Origin: JACCYU01 sp050740315
Lineage (GTDB): Bacteria > Pseudomonadota > Gammaproteobacteria > JACCYU01
Assembly: GCA_050740315.1 (NCBI GenBank)
Contig: JBOIDC010000001.1
Span: 124,001 to 188,000 of the forward strand
Length of the DNA: 64,000 nt
Direction: 5' to 3'
Made by a program: the position numbers and the translations under genes. The notes beneath the pieces were generated by a model, which searched no databases, had not been told where the DNA came from, and saw nothing but the letters and a program-made list of their open reading frames with translations. Shown one piece after another: positions 33,705 through 43,131 of the stretch (positions within the stretch are counted from its first letter, which is position 1; each line of letters begins with the position of its first letter).

Positions 33705-34937
33705 TCAGTTCGCGAGCCTGCAAAGCGCGTTCAACAGCACGTTCGCGCCGATCTCGATGTCCTCCCAGGCCGTCCATTCCGCCGCCGAATGACTGCGGCC
33801 TTCCTTGCTGGGCACGAAGATCATGCCGGCGCGCGTCAGCCCGGCCATGATCTGCGTGTCGTGCGCGGCGCCGCTTGGCATGCGCAGGATTTTGACGTCT
33901 GCGGCGCGCGCGCTCTCGGCGATGGTTTGCACCACGCCCGTGTCACACTTGACCGGCGCGATCTCGCTGACGACTTCGAACTCGAACATCAGGTCGCGCC
34001 GCCGCGCGATGCTGGACAAGGTGCGCCGGAACGCCTGGGTCAAATCACCCAGCGTGGCCTCGTCGGTATCGCGGCATTCGAACGAAAATTCGACTCTGCC
34101 AGGCACCACGTTGGCCGCGCCGGGAAAACACTCGACCCGGCCGATCGTGGCGGTGCTGCGCTGCCCGCCGTTCTCCTCCAGGATGCGCGGGATCTCGCCG
34201 GAAAATTCGGCCAGCCCCTGCAGGGCGTCGCGGCGCATATCCATGGGTGTCGTGCCGGCGTGATCGGCACGCCCGCTTAAAGCTACGTTCCACCGGAACA
34301 AGCCGGTGATGGCCTCGACCACGCCAACGCTGATGCCGCGCCGATCCAGAATCGGGCCCTGTTCGATGTGCAGTTCCACGAAGGCGTGGACGCTGCCGGG
34401 CGGGCGGTTGGCGCGCAGCATCTGCGAGGCGTCCAGGCCGCGTCCGCGCATGGCCGCCACCAGGGTGATGCCGTCGAGATCCTTGGCCGCGTGGATGCTC
34501 TCCGGGGTTAGGCGTCCGCACAGCGCCTGCGATCCGAGCATGCCGCCGAAACGCCCTTCCTCATCGGTGAACGCCACGGCTTCCAGCGGAAAACGGACCG
34601 CAAGCTGCTGTTCCTTGATCGAGCGCAGGCATTCGAGGCCCGCGAGCACGCCCAGCGCGCCGTCCAAGTGACCGCCGCCGGGTACCGTGTCCAGGTGCGA
34701 GCCGGTCATCACGCTGGGATGCTCACCGTCCCATCCAAGGCGCGCATGAATATTGGCCGCGCCGTCCACGTGCAGATCCAGTTCTGCTGCCTGTATGCGC
34801 GCTGCAAGCCATTCCCGCGCCGCCCAGTCGCCGTCGCTGAACGCCATGCGGTAAAGCCCGAGGTCGGCATGGCGGCCGATCGCAGCGAGCGTCTCCACGT
34901 CTTGTCGCAGGCGTTCGAAGTCGATGCGCGCCTGCAT
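33705..34937 (-). CDS. Zn-dependent amidohydrolase, AllC/N-carbamoyl-amino-acid hydrolase type (M20)
   Basis: A 410-aa M20-fold enzyme. Metal motifs GSHLDTVPGGGHLDG, FTDEEGRFGG and HIEQGP are present, with the dimerisation domain FRWNVALSGRADHAGTTPM and the C-terminal SGAAHD and SKEGRSHSAAEW. This pattern fits allantoate amidohydrolase, ureidoglycolate hydrolase and N-carbamoyl-beta-alanine/L-amino acid hydrolases, all of which release CO2 and NH3 from a carbamoyl group. The ATG lies in the TGATG overlap with the preceding gene. Confidence 0.9.
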   Translation of the reverse strand: MQARIDFERLRQDVETLAAIGRHADLGLYRMAFSDGDWAAREWLAARIQAAELDLHVDGAANIHARLGWDGEHPSVMTGSHLDTVPGGGHLDGALGVLAGLECLRSIKEQQLAVRFPLEAVAFTDEEGRFGGMLGSQALCGRLTPESIHAAKDLDGITLVAAMRGRGLDASQMLRANRPPGSVHAFVELHIEQGPILDRRGISVGVVEAITGLFRWNVALSGRADHAGTTPMDMRRDALQGLAEFSGEIPRILEENGGQRSTATIGRVECFPGAANVVPGRVEFSFECRDTDEATLGDLTQAFRRTLSSIARRRDLMFEFEVVSEIAPVKCDTGVVQTIAESARAADVKILRMPSGAAHDTQIMAGLTRAGMIFVPSKEGRSHSAAEWTAWEDIEIGANVLLNALCRLAN

Positions 34938-35440
34938 CAGGCGTCCCGCGTTCTGGCCGCGCCGATCATGATCACCGACGCGGTGGCGGCGAAGACCAGC
35001 AGGCCGGCAGTGAAAAACCCGAGTGCGCGCGGCAGGGGATGATGACTGATTTCGACCGTTACCGGCTGGCTCCAGCCGCCGGGCTGGCTGATATCGCGCA
35101 CCCGGTAATGGTACCGGCCTTCTTCCTGACCGCTCATGACGCGCGCGGTATCTGGCCCGCGATAGATCGTGGTCGGCTGGCGGAAACTTCTGCTTGCCGA
35201 TTCCTGCAGTTCGAAGCGCGCGCTGCGCGCGCCCTGCCAGCTCAAGGTGAAAAAACCGGCGGTCGCGACCCGGGTATCGCTGCTCAGCCTGACTTGCTCG
35301 CGGTCTGCAGCGGCGCGCGCCGGTTGCGGCCAGACGGTGGCCAACACGAGCACACACACCAGCATTGCCGAATGTACGTGATGTACGTGCAGGCACGTTT
35401 CGATCCTGCCCGTGCTGGCGCCCGTTAACCGTTCAATCAC
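34937..35440 (-). CDS. Fibronectin-III-like membrane protein, first gene of coupled operon
   Basis: A 167-aa protein. A GTG at 35440 with GGAG six bases upstream is chosen over longer starts. The product has a signal-like helix (MLVCVLVLATVWPQPARA), one beta-sandwich domain (TAGFFTLSWQGARSARFELQ to YHYRVRDISQPGGWSQPVTV) of Fn3 type, and a C-terminal membrane helix (ALGFFTAGLLVFAATASVIMIGA). It is thus an exported, membrane-anchored domain facing the periplasm. Its stop overlaps the AllC-type gene start, so it belongs to the transport/hydrolysis operon; a ligand-capture or docking role is only inferred. Confidence 0.72.
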   Translation of the reverse strand: MIERLTGASTGRIETCLHVHHVHSAMLVCVLVLATVWPQPARAAADREQVRLSSDTRVATAGFFTLSWQGARSARFELQESASRSFRQPTTIYRGPDTARVMSGQEEGRYHYRVRDISQPGGWSQPVTVEISHHPLPRALGFFTAGLLVFAATASVIMIGAARTRDA

Positions 35441-35553
35441 TATTTCTCCATGGGTATTTAATAGGCTGCATAACATTATTGGAACCACAGCGCCCGCCAG
35501 ATATGCGCAGCCAGATGCTCACGCCGGGTTGCGCAGCAAGTATGCAATCTGCA

Positions 35554-36351
35554 TCAAGAGGGTGGCGCCGTGAGCCACTCGCGCCAGCTGCGAAAGATAT
35601 GGTCGCCGCTGGCCGCCACGACGGAACGCGGCGCCAGAGTCGGTTTGAAGACCGGTTCGTTGTCCAGCGTGCAGCTAAAGCCGCCTGCCTCGCTGAGGAT
35701 GAGGCTGCCGGCGGCGAAATCCCATACCTTCTGGCCGCCATGCAGATAGACGTGCCCACGTCCGGCCGCGACCCATGCCCACTCCAGCGCCGACGAGCCG
35801 AAGTTGCGTTGCGAGGCATAGGGCGGATCGTCCACGAGCTTGCGCGCAAGGCGCGGTGGCAGCCGTTTGAAATCAACCATGCCAACGGTGAGCTCCAGCG
35901 ATTCGCGCGCTGGCGGCGAATGCAGGCGACGTCCGTTGAGCCACGCGCCCGCGCCCTTGTCGGCGCGAAAACACTCCCTGCGCGTCGGATCGTAGATGAT
36001 GCCCAACACGGGTTCGCCGCGCGCCAGTAACGCCAGCGAGATGCCAAAGCAGGGCAGCCCGGCCGCGAAATTGCTGGTTCCGTCCAGCGGGTCCAGGCAC
36101 CACAGCGGGCGGTCGAGTTCGCGCAGCAAGGCGGCCTGCTGCGCCGGCGGCATCTCTTCGCTCAGAAATGCCACGTCCGGCCAGTTCTTCTTCAGCTCCG
36201 TCCGCAGCCGCTTTTGTATGGCGAGATCGGCCTCGGTAAGAATGCTGCCGTCCGCCTTGATGTGGTGATCCACCTGCTCGAAGCGGGGCAGCAATTCTTC
36301 TTCGCCCGCGCGCATCACCAGGCTTTGCACTTGTTCGGATTGAGGCGACAT
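35554..36351 (-). CDS. Inositol monophosphatase-family phosphatase (SuhB/CysQ-like)
   Basis: A 265-aa Mg-dependent phosphatase. Motifs LTEADLAIQ, SEEMP, LDPLDGTSNFAAGLPCFGISLAL and WDFAAGSLILSEAGG are the Asp/Glu metal sites of the family. It may act on inositol phosphates, fructose-1,6-bisphosphate or PAP. The frame extends upstream to 36507, but the ATG at 36351 begins a normal N-terminus. It is 113 bases upstream of the Fn3-like gene on the same strand. Confidence 0.88.
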   Translation of the reverse strand: MSPQSEQVQSLVMRAGEEELLPRFEQVDHHIKADGSILTEADLAIQKRLRTELKKNWPDVAFLSEEMPPAQQAALLRELDRPLWCLDPLDGTSNFAAGLPCFGISLALLARGEPVLGIIYDPTRRECFRADKGAGAWLNGRRLHSPPARESLELTVGMVDFKRLPPRLARKLVDDPPYASQRNFGSSALEWAWVAAGRGHVYLHGGQKVWDFAAGSLILSEAGGFSCTLDNEPVFKPTLAPRSVVAASGDHIFRSWREWLTAPPS

Positions 36352-36612
36352 GTAAAGAGATATTAGGTTCGTGAGGCGGCTGGCAAGCACGCCATTCTTC
36401 CGGCGGATCGGCTGGCGGCCCGTCAGTATACCGATTCCTGTCCGCAGACCCAACGCCGGTTCGGGATTGCCGTAGATACGCGTACCGCCCGCATGCGCCC
36501 GGCGCATTGCTTTTTGTTAATGTTCAAGCGTGCACACGCGTCTTGTTTTAGTATGTCGTTTATTGAATCAGCAACAGGAACGTCGGTCGGGGAATTTGCG
36601 TAACGTTTTGCG

Positions 36613-39600
36613 ATGAATAGCGCTCATCAATCCGGCATAAGGCCCCATGGCCACTTCGCAAGGACTGGCGTGGGCGGTGAACACGCAGTGTCCAACGCGC
36701 GCCGGCGGATTCGGCTGGGGATCGTCCGTGCGCTGAGCCTGACGTACTGGAAACAGCTGCTGGCGCTCGCGGTGGGCTACTGGCTTGGCGGCGAACTGGG
36801 CCTGCTGGTCGGCAGCGGCTACGACGGTGTCTCCCCGCTGTGGCCTCCGGCGGGAATTGCGCTGTTTGCGTTTCTGGTGGTCGGACGCCGGCTGTGGCCC
36901 GGCGTCGTGCTCGGCGCTGTGTTGCTCGCGTACACGGGCGGCACCGGCTGGGGCATGAGTTTGGTCATCGCCGCCGCAAGTATGGTCGAGGCCATGCTGG
37001 CTGTCTATCTCCTGCGTCAGCCACGCACGGATTTCAAGTTTGGCATGCAGCGCGTCAAAGACGTGCTGTTGCTGACAGGTTGCGCCGCGATCGGCGCGGC
37101 CACCATGGGTTCCATGTTCGGCGCGTTCACGATGGCGCTGCTGGATCTGGCGTCATGGGCCGACGTGCGGGTAATCTGGTTCACCTGGTGGCTGGGGGAT
37201 GCCGTTGGCATCATCGTGATTACGCCGCTGCTGCTGGTGTGGCGGCGCTGGCGTCAGGTCAGGCCGAACGCGCGCCAGCTCACCGAACTCGCCTTACTGC
37301 TCAGCGCGGTGGCCGTCACAGCGTGGCTCAACTTCTATCTGATCGCCGAGCATCAGCTCAACATCCCGTTGGTGTTCTACCTGATGCTGCCGTTCGCCAT
37401 TCTGACCGCCGCGCGTTTCAGACAGCACGGCGCCACCCTGGTGGCGATGCTGGTGTGCGTGGTGATGTTATGGGGCACGCAGCACGGCTACGGCGCGTTC
37501 GAGCCGTACAGCGGCCTCGACCGGCTGTTGCTCAGCATCTTTTACATCGCGATGACCGCCTTTACCGCGCTGTGCGTGGCGGCGTTGTTCGCCGAGCGCT
37601 GGCATACGGAGAAGGCGCTGTTCGCCAGCCGCGAGCAGTATCGCACCCTGGTGGGCACGATGAACGAGGGGCTGGGCGTGCAGGACAAGAACGGTGTGGT
37701 GACTTACGTCAACGACCGTTTCTGCGAGATCGTGGGCTATGGGCGCGAGGAGATCGTCGGCAAGCCCGTGACGGCGCATATCGGCGAGATCAATCAGGCC
37801 TTGTGGCTGGAACTGGTGAGCGCCCGGCGTTTCGGCAAGACCGAGCCCTACGAACTCGAAGTCAGACGCAAGGACGGCCGCCGCATTTATCTGCAGGTTT
37901 CACCGCAGCTGATCTTTGATGAAGACGGCGAACCGGCCGGCAGTTTCGCGGTGTATACGGACATCACCCAGCGCAAGCGCATCGAGACCACGTTAAGCGG
38001 CCGGCGCGAGGTGCTGGAGCGGCTCGCGACCGGCGCGCCACTGGCGGAGGTGCTGACCACCCTGGCGGAAACGGCCGAGGATGCGCGTCCCGATATGCGT
38101 TGCTCGGTGATGATCGTGGAAGACGGCAGACTGCGGATAGGCGCCGCGCCAAGCCTGCCGGGTTATTATGTCGACGCCTTGCATGGCGTCGAGGTGGGCA
38201 GCGGCCACGGGGCGGCCGCCGCCGCCGTCTGTACGGGCATGCGCGTGATCGTCGAAGACGTGCTAACGCATCCGTACTGGTACGCGTACCGGGGACTGGC
38301 GCGCCGCGCTGGCGTGCGCTCGTGCTGGAGCGAGCCCATCATCTCGTCGCGCGGCGAAATCCTGGGCGCCTTTACCATGTATCATCGCGAACCCCGGCGG
38401 CCGGAGCAGTCGGATCTGCTGTTCATGGCGGCCACCGTGCGGGTCGCCGCCGTGGCCATCGAACAGCGGCGCAAGGAAGAGGCGCTCAGACAGAGCGAGG
38501 AGCGTTTCCGGCAGTTGGCCGAACACATTCGCGACGTGTTCTGGATGACGGATGCGGACGGCACCTGGCGCTACATCAGTCCTGCCTATGCCCGCGTGTG
38601 GGGGCGATCCCTGCAGAGCCTGTATGACGATCCCGATAGCTGGATAGAGGCGATTCATCCGGATGACCGCAAACGCATCGGCCACAATTTTTTCACCAAG
38701 GTGCCGCAGGGCGATTCCGAACAGGAGTATCGTGTGGTGCTGCCCGATGGCTCGATCCGCTGGATTCGTGACCGCGCGTTCGCCATTCGCAACGAAGCCG
38801 GCGAGGTGTACCGCGTGGCGGGTATCGCCGAGGACGTGACCGAAGACAAGCTGGCCACGCAGCAGACCCGCGAACATCAGGATGAGCTGGCGCATATGGC
38901 GCGCTTGAGTTCGGTGGGAGAGATGGCCTCCAGCCTCGCGCACGAACTGAACCAGCCGCTGGGTGCCGTGACCAATTACTGCAAAGCCGGCCTGCGGCTA
39001 TTGCGCGGCGGCGGCGAACGGGAACGCATCGCCGAGGCGCTGGAAAAGGCCTCCACTCAGGCGCAGCGCGCCGGCGATATCATTCACCATATCCGCGATT
39101 TCGTGCGCAAGGACACGCGCCGCAGGGCGTACGTCGAACTCAACGACATCGTTCGCGAAGCGGTGCGGTTGACCGAAGCGGATATCCGCAAAAAGCGGTG
39201 CTCGATACGGCTGAAATTGTCCGAGCGTCTGCCGCGGGTCATCGGCGATCGTATCCAGCTCGAGCAGGTGATCTTAAACTTGTTGCGCAACGGCACGGAG
39301 GCCATGGTCGACTGCAACGCACAGAAGCGCGAACTGGTGGTATTCTCGCGCGTGCTGGACGGGCGCATGGTGCGGATCTCGGTACGGGACTGCGGCGCGG
39401 GGCTGGATGACGAGACCATGAAGCGTATTTTCGATCCCTTCTACACCACCAAGAGCGATGGCATGGGTATGGGCTTGCCGATCAGCCGCTCGATCATCGA
39501 GGCGCATGCCGGCCACCTGTGGGCGGAACAACGGGTGCCGCCGGGAAGCGGCGCGACCTTTCATTTTACCTTGCCGATCAGCCGGGGGTGCGAGGCGTGA
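36613..39600 (+). CDS. Hybrid-domain sensor histidine kinase: MASE1-PAS-GAF-PAS-HisKA-HATPase
   Basis: A 995-aa kinase. The N-terminal MASE1 domain (about 45-335) has eight membrane helices with GVSPLWPPAGIALFAFLV. A PAS domain (about 345-460), a GAF domain (about 465-615), a second PAS with PAC (about 625-755), HisKA with the His in LAHELNQPLGAV at residue 777, and HATPase_c (NLLRNGTEAM, GAGLDDETMKRIFDPFYTT, GMGLPISRSI) follow. The kinase core is FixL/NtrB-like. The gene after it encodes a FixJ-like regulator, so they form a two-component pair. Signal unknown; the PAS domains lack an obvious haem His that I could identify. Confidence 0.92.
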   Translation: MNSAHQSGIRPHGHFARTGVGGEHAVSNARRRIRLGIVRALSLTYWKQLLALAVGYWLGGELGLLVGSGYDGVSPLWPPAGIALFAFLVVGRRLWPGVVLGAVLLAYTGGTGWGMSLVIAAASMVEAMLAVYLLRQPRTDFKFGMQRVKDVLLLTGCAAIGAATMGSMFGAFTMALLDLASWADVRVIWFTWWLGDAVGIIVITPLLLVWRRWRQVRPNARQLTELALLLSAVAVTAWLNFYLIAEHQLNIPLVFYLMLPFAILTAARFRQHGATLVAMLVCVVMLWGTQHGYGAFEPYSGLDRLLLSIFYIAMTAFTALCVAALFAERWHTEKALFASREQYRTLVGTMNEGLGVQDKNGVVTYVNDRFCEIVGYGREEIVGKPVTAHIGEINQALWLELVSARRFGKTEPYELEVRRKDGRRIYLQVSPQLIFDEDGEPAGSFAVYTDITQRKRIETTLSGRREVLERLATGAPLAEVLTTLAETAEDARPDMRCSVMIVEDGRLRIGAAPSLPGYYVDALHGVEVGSGHGAAAAAVCTGMRVIVEDVLTHPYWYAYRGLARRAGVRSCWSEPIISSRGEILGAFTMYHREPRRPEQSDLLFMAATVRVAAVAIEQRRKEEALRQSEERFRQLAEHIRDVFWMTDADGTWRYISPAYARVWGRSLQSLYDDPDSWIEAIHPDDRKRIGHNFFTKVPQGDSEQEYRVVLPDGSIRWIRDRAFAIRNEAGEVYRVAGIAEDVTEDKLATQQTREHQDELAHMARLSSVGEMASSLAHELNQPLGAVTNYCKAGLRLLRGGGERERIAEALEKASTQAQRAGDIIHHIRDFVRKDTRRRAYVELNDIVREAVRLTEADIRKKRCSIRLKLSERLPRVIGDRIQLEQVILNLLRNGTEAMVDCNAQKRELVVFSRVLDGRMVRISVRDCGAGLDDETMKRIFDPFYTTKSDGMGMGLPISRSIIEAHAGHLWAEQRVPPGSGATFHFTLPISRGCEA

Positions 39601-39676
39601 ATTCAGCTACTCAGACGAGCGGTTTCGTCAAGTTGAATTCGCCAAATTGGCCTTCACCTTTCTGCCCGCAATAACC

Positions 39677-40318
39677 ATGTCAGCCACGTATAACCACCCG
39701 CCCACCGTGTTTATTGTGGATGACGATCCTGCCATGCTGGATTCTGTCAGCCTGCTGCTTGAATCGGCCGGTATCTCCACCGAGTGCTACTCGGGCGCGC
39801 GCGAATTTCTGGAAACCTACCGCCCGCACCGCCCAGGTTGTCTGATACTGGATGTGCGCATGCCCGAGATGAGCGGGCTGGAGTTGCAGGAGGCGCTGGC
39901 GGTCAGGGGGGCGAACATTCCCATCATTTTCATCACCGGTCATGGTGATGTGCCCATGTCGGTCAAGGCGATGAAAGCCGGGGCCCTGGATTTTCTGGAG
40001 AAGCCTTTCGACGACGAGACGCTGGTGTTCTGCGTGCGCCAGGCGCTGGAGCAGGACGCGCACGCACGCCAGGTTGAGGCGCAAAATTCCACCGTGGCGG
40101 TGCGTTTCTCACGGTTGACCGAACGTGAGCAAGAGGTGATGAGCCTGGTCGTGACGGGGCGCTCCAACAAAGAGATCGCGTTGAAGCTGCGGTGCAGTCA
40201 TCGTACCGTGGAGGTGCACCGTTCCCGCCTAATGGCCAAGATGGAGGCGCATACGCTGCCCGAGCTGGTTTCGATGGCCGCGGTATGCGGGCTGGAGACC
40301 AATCAGATCTCGGCATGA
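39677..40318 (+). CDS. FixJ-like response regulator
   Basis: A 213-aa regulator. The receiver begins VFIVDDDPAMLDSVSLLLESAG with the phospho-acceptor Asp59 in LILDVRMPEMSG, then FITGHGDVPMSVKAMKAGALDFLEKPF, which is FixJ-type. The C-terminal LuxR helix-turn-helix is LTEREQEVMSLVVTGRSNKEIALKL, with RTVEVHRSRLMAKM as recognition helix. The gene follows the MASE1 kinase. The shared GTACGTANNCGTACG sites upstream of the phasin and PAS genes nearby are candidate targets. Confidence 0.92.
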   Translation: MSATYNHPPTVFIVDDDPAMLDSVSLLLESAGISTECYSGAREFLETYRPHRPGCLILDVRMPEMSGLELQEALAVRGANIPIIFITGHGDVPMSVKAMKAGALDFLEKPFDDETLVFCVRQALEQDAHARQVEAQNSTVAVRFSRLTEREQEVMSLVVTGRSNKEIALKLRCSHRTVEVHRSRLMAKMEAHTLPELVSMAAVCGLETNQISA

Positions 40319-40384
40319 CCGCGCACGCCCGCCCCGGGCTTGCGGGTCATCGTGTGCATATCAAATCAGGATAAGTGTTGTCAA

Positions 40385-40435
40385 GTACGTAGTCGTACGG
40401 ATTAACGCATCGCGCGCGAGGAATTAGATTATAAC
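40385..40435 (+). promoter_or_regulatory. Candidate FixJ-type site and promoter upstream of the phasin gene
   Basis: GTACGTAGTCGTACG at 40385-40399 is a direct repeat of GTACG spaced by one helical turn. A TATAAC -10 candidate follows at 40430-40435. The same 15-base pattern with two variable centre bases occurs at 43008-43022 upstream of a PAS gene. The site lies 129 bases before the phasin ATG. Confidence 0.5.
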
Positions 40436-40527
40436 GTTCTCTCGGAAGCTTGAGTGCTTCGCTACTCGCACGCAAATCATGCCTCCGGCGACATTTATAA
40501 ACATTCGTAGTAACTGCGGGAGGCGAT

Positions 40528-41112
40528 ATGAATTCAAGCGTAAATGCCCAGATTGAAGATATGGTCAATGCATGGACGCGCTTTCAGGGGCAGTGCTGGG
40601 ACAGCCTGTTCGGCATCGGTAACGGGCAGGCCGCGGTGCCGTGGCGAAATCTCTTCAGCCGACCGCTGGAGATGAGCGAGGACATGGTCAATTACCTGCT
40701 GCAGCAACAGTCTGATTGTCTGCGCATGGTCATGAAAAATTCACGGCCCGGCGACGGTGCGCCCAAGGTCGTCAGCGAGTGGAGCGAGCAGGTCGAGGGC
40801 GCAGCACAGCACTGGATAGACGCGCAACGTCAGGCTTGGCATACCTGGTTCGCGGCGGTCAAGCAAATGGACCCGTATCGCACACGCGGCAACGCGCGCA
40901 AAGCTGCAAACCACGCCGACAATGTGTTTGAGGCTTGGCAACAGGCGACACAAACCACTCTGCAGGCGCAGGCGGACTGGATGTCCAGTCTGGTGTCGGC
41001 TGGCGCGCAGGCCAGGACGGCCGGCAACGGCGCGCAGGCTAATTCTCAGCCCGCGAAAAAGACGAGCACCGGTACAACAGCCAAGGGTGCCGAATCGAGA
41101 CGCAGCGCCTGA
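40528..41112 (+). CDS. Phasin-like PHB granule protein
   Basis: A 194-aa protein with long amphipathic helices (IEDMVNAWTRFQGQCWDSLF, WIDAQRQAWHTWFAAVKQMD, ADNVFEAWQQATQTTLQAQADWMSS) and a low-complexity Lys/Ala/Thr C-terminal tail (AKKTSTGTTAKG), the layout of phasins that coat polyhydroxybutyrate granules. A good ribosome-binding site (GGGAGG) precedes the ATG. It converges on phaC and lies antisense to the 3' extension of the phaC frame. Confidence 0.72.
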   Translation: MNSSVNAQIEDMVNAWTRFQGQCWDSLFGIGNGQAAVPWRNLFSRPLEMSEDMVNYLLQQQSDCLRMVMKNSRPGDGAPKVVSEWSEQVEGAAQHWIDAQRQAWHTWFAAVKQMDPYRTRGNARKAANHADNVFEAWQQATQTTLQAQADWMSSLVSAGAQARTAGNGAQANSQPAKKTSTGTTAKGAESRRSA

Positions 41113-42830
41113 TCGTAGACGATTGCCGTCGCCGACGGCGTAAGCGCCCGGCGCCGGCAATAGGGACTGAGGGTCGCCGCCCAGCGCGGGCGGCGTGCGC
41201 AGCGTGCCGCACTGGGGTTTGAGCCACGCAACCCAGTCGGTCCACCATGAATTGGGTACCTTGCTGGTGCTCGCCCGCCAGTGGTCAGGATCTCCCAGAC
41301 CTGTCGCGTCGCCCACCCAGTAACGGCGCTTGGGCGGATCGACCGGTGGGCTCAGCACACCCATGATGTGGCCGGAGGTCGCGAGAACAAATCGCACTGG
41401 ACCGCGTGTCAGCGAGCACAGCTTAAACACCGACTTCCATGGCGCGATGTGATCCTGCTCGGCGCTGATGACGTACAGTGGCTGCGTGATGCGTGACAGG
41501 TCGATGGGCCGCCCGCCCAACGTGACGCCATCTTTTTCCGACAGCTTGTTGCGCAGGTAGAACTCGCGCAAATAGAAGGAATGCATGGCGTATGGCAGGC
41601 GTGTCGAGTCGGCGTTCCAGTACAACACATCGAACGCAGGCGGCGACTCACCCAGTAAATAATTCTGCACCCAGTAATGCCAGATCAGGCTGTTGGAGCG
41701 CAAGCTGCGAAAGGATGTCGCCATATCCCTGCCGTCCAGATAGCCGTGATGCGCCATGATGTCGTCGATCGCATCCAGGCTCTGCTCATCGATAAATACC
41801 TCGATATTACCGGGCTCGGAAAAATCTGCCAAAGTGGTCAGCAACGTGATGTGGGCGACCGGCGACCCCTCTTTTCCGCCGGCCTCGCGGTTGAGCCAGG
41901 CCGTCAGCGCGGCGACCAGCGTACCGCCGATGCAGTAGCCCGCCAGGTGCACCTGCGGGGCGTCGCAGATCTCGCGCGCCGCGCGCAATGATTCGAGCAC
42001 GCCCCGCAGCATGTAGTCGTCGAAGGTCGTGTCGCGCATGTCCGCGCCCGGATTCTTCCAGCTGGTGACGAACACGGTAAAGCCCTGCGCCACCAGATAC
42101 CGCACCAGGCTCAACCGCTCGTTGATGTCGAGGATGTAATACTTGTTGATCCACGGCGCCACGATCACGATTGGCGTGCTGTGCGCTTTCTCTGTGGTGG
42201 GCGTGTACTGAATCAGATCGACCAGCTCATTACGATACGCCACGGCGCCGGGGGTCGTGGCGATATTGCCGCCGACCTGAAAGGCGTCTTGATCGACCAT
42301 GCTGACGTGACCCGCGGCTATGTCGCTCAGAAGGTTACGCCATCCCTGGGTCACGCTTTGTCCGCCGGTTTGCAGCGCGCGCGTTATGGCCTCGGGGTTG
42401 GTGAGGAAGAAATTGCTCGGCGCCACCGCGCTTAAGAATTCGCGTGTCCAGAAGGCCGCCCTGCGTCTGGTCTTTTCCGATACGTCGGGGGTCTTGTAAA
42501 TCGCGTCCTCCAGCCATCGCGTGTACAGCAGATAATTTTCCTTGAGGGGGTCGAGAAAGGGTTCTGGCGCCATAACGGATGCTGAAATCGTTCGTCATAA
42601 ATGACCGCGGGAAACAGGTCTTCGCTATCCGGCAGGCCGGCCATGCGTTGCCAGGTGGACAGCGCCAGTGCGCGCGCGCCCAGCCGATTGACTTCCTCAG
42701 CCAGCATTCGAGGGTGCGCCCACCAGATTTTGTGCACTTCCCGGCGGGCGGCGGCGATACCGAATGGGTCGAGCGGACTGTACATTGCGCAACTCTCTCG
42801 GCCGAAGGCGATCGAAGGGGCAGATGACAT
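40741..42830 (-). pseudogene. phaC: Class I poly(3-hydroxyalkanoate) synthase PhaC, frameshifted near 42555
   Basis: The synthase core is intact: KYYILDINERLSLVRYL, the Cys nucleophile in GYCIGGTLVA, Asp in SAEQDHIAPWKS, His in TSGHIMGVLSPP, and SWWTDWVAWL near the end. The N-terminal part (SEDLFPAVIYDERFQHPLWRQ) is read from 42830 in one frame and the rest, from FLDPLKENYLL, in another; one base appears missing in TTTCTCGA around 42553-42558. After the expected end (LPAPGAYAV, near 41150) the frame stays open for about 135 more codons antisense to the phasin gene, so the true stop may also be lost. It may be a real break or a sequence error. Confidence 0.85.
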
Positions 42831-43007
42831 TTACTTGACAGTGCGCGCCGTTCTAGCGGTGATGTTGTGCGCCGCCGATCCCGCTTGATGGTAACTGTGA
42901 TACGGAGTTGGCTGGCCGGTTCATTGTCGTGTCACCTGCTTGTGTCATGCTCGCATTGCGCAAAAGAACTGTTCTAAATGATATTGCAGTGCATTACGGG
43001 TAAGTAC

Positions 43008-43053
43008 GTACGTAACCGTACGAATGGAGGACAGGCACTATGTGCTTTATATA
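43008..43053 (+). promoter_or_regulatory. Candidate FixJ-type site and promoter upstream of PAS gene 1
   Basis: GTACGTAACCGTACG at 43008-43022 matches the site upstream of the phasin gene in 13 of 15 positions. TATATA follows at 43048-43053 as a -10 candidate, at nearly the same distance as in the phasin promoter. The PAS gene starts 109 bases after the site. The site also lies in the upstream region of the divergent phaC. Confidence 0.5.
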
Positions 43054-43131
43054 TATGGAGACTCTCTGCCACAAGGAGGTGGCGGCTCAACGTTCAGAAA
43101 GGCCATTCAACACGTCCAGCGGAGTATCGCT

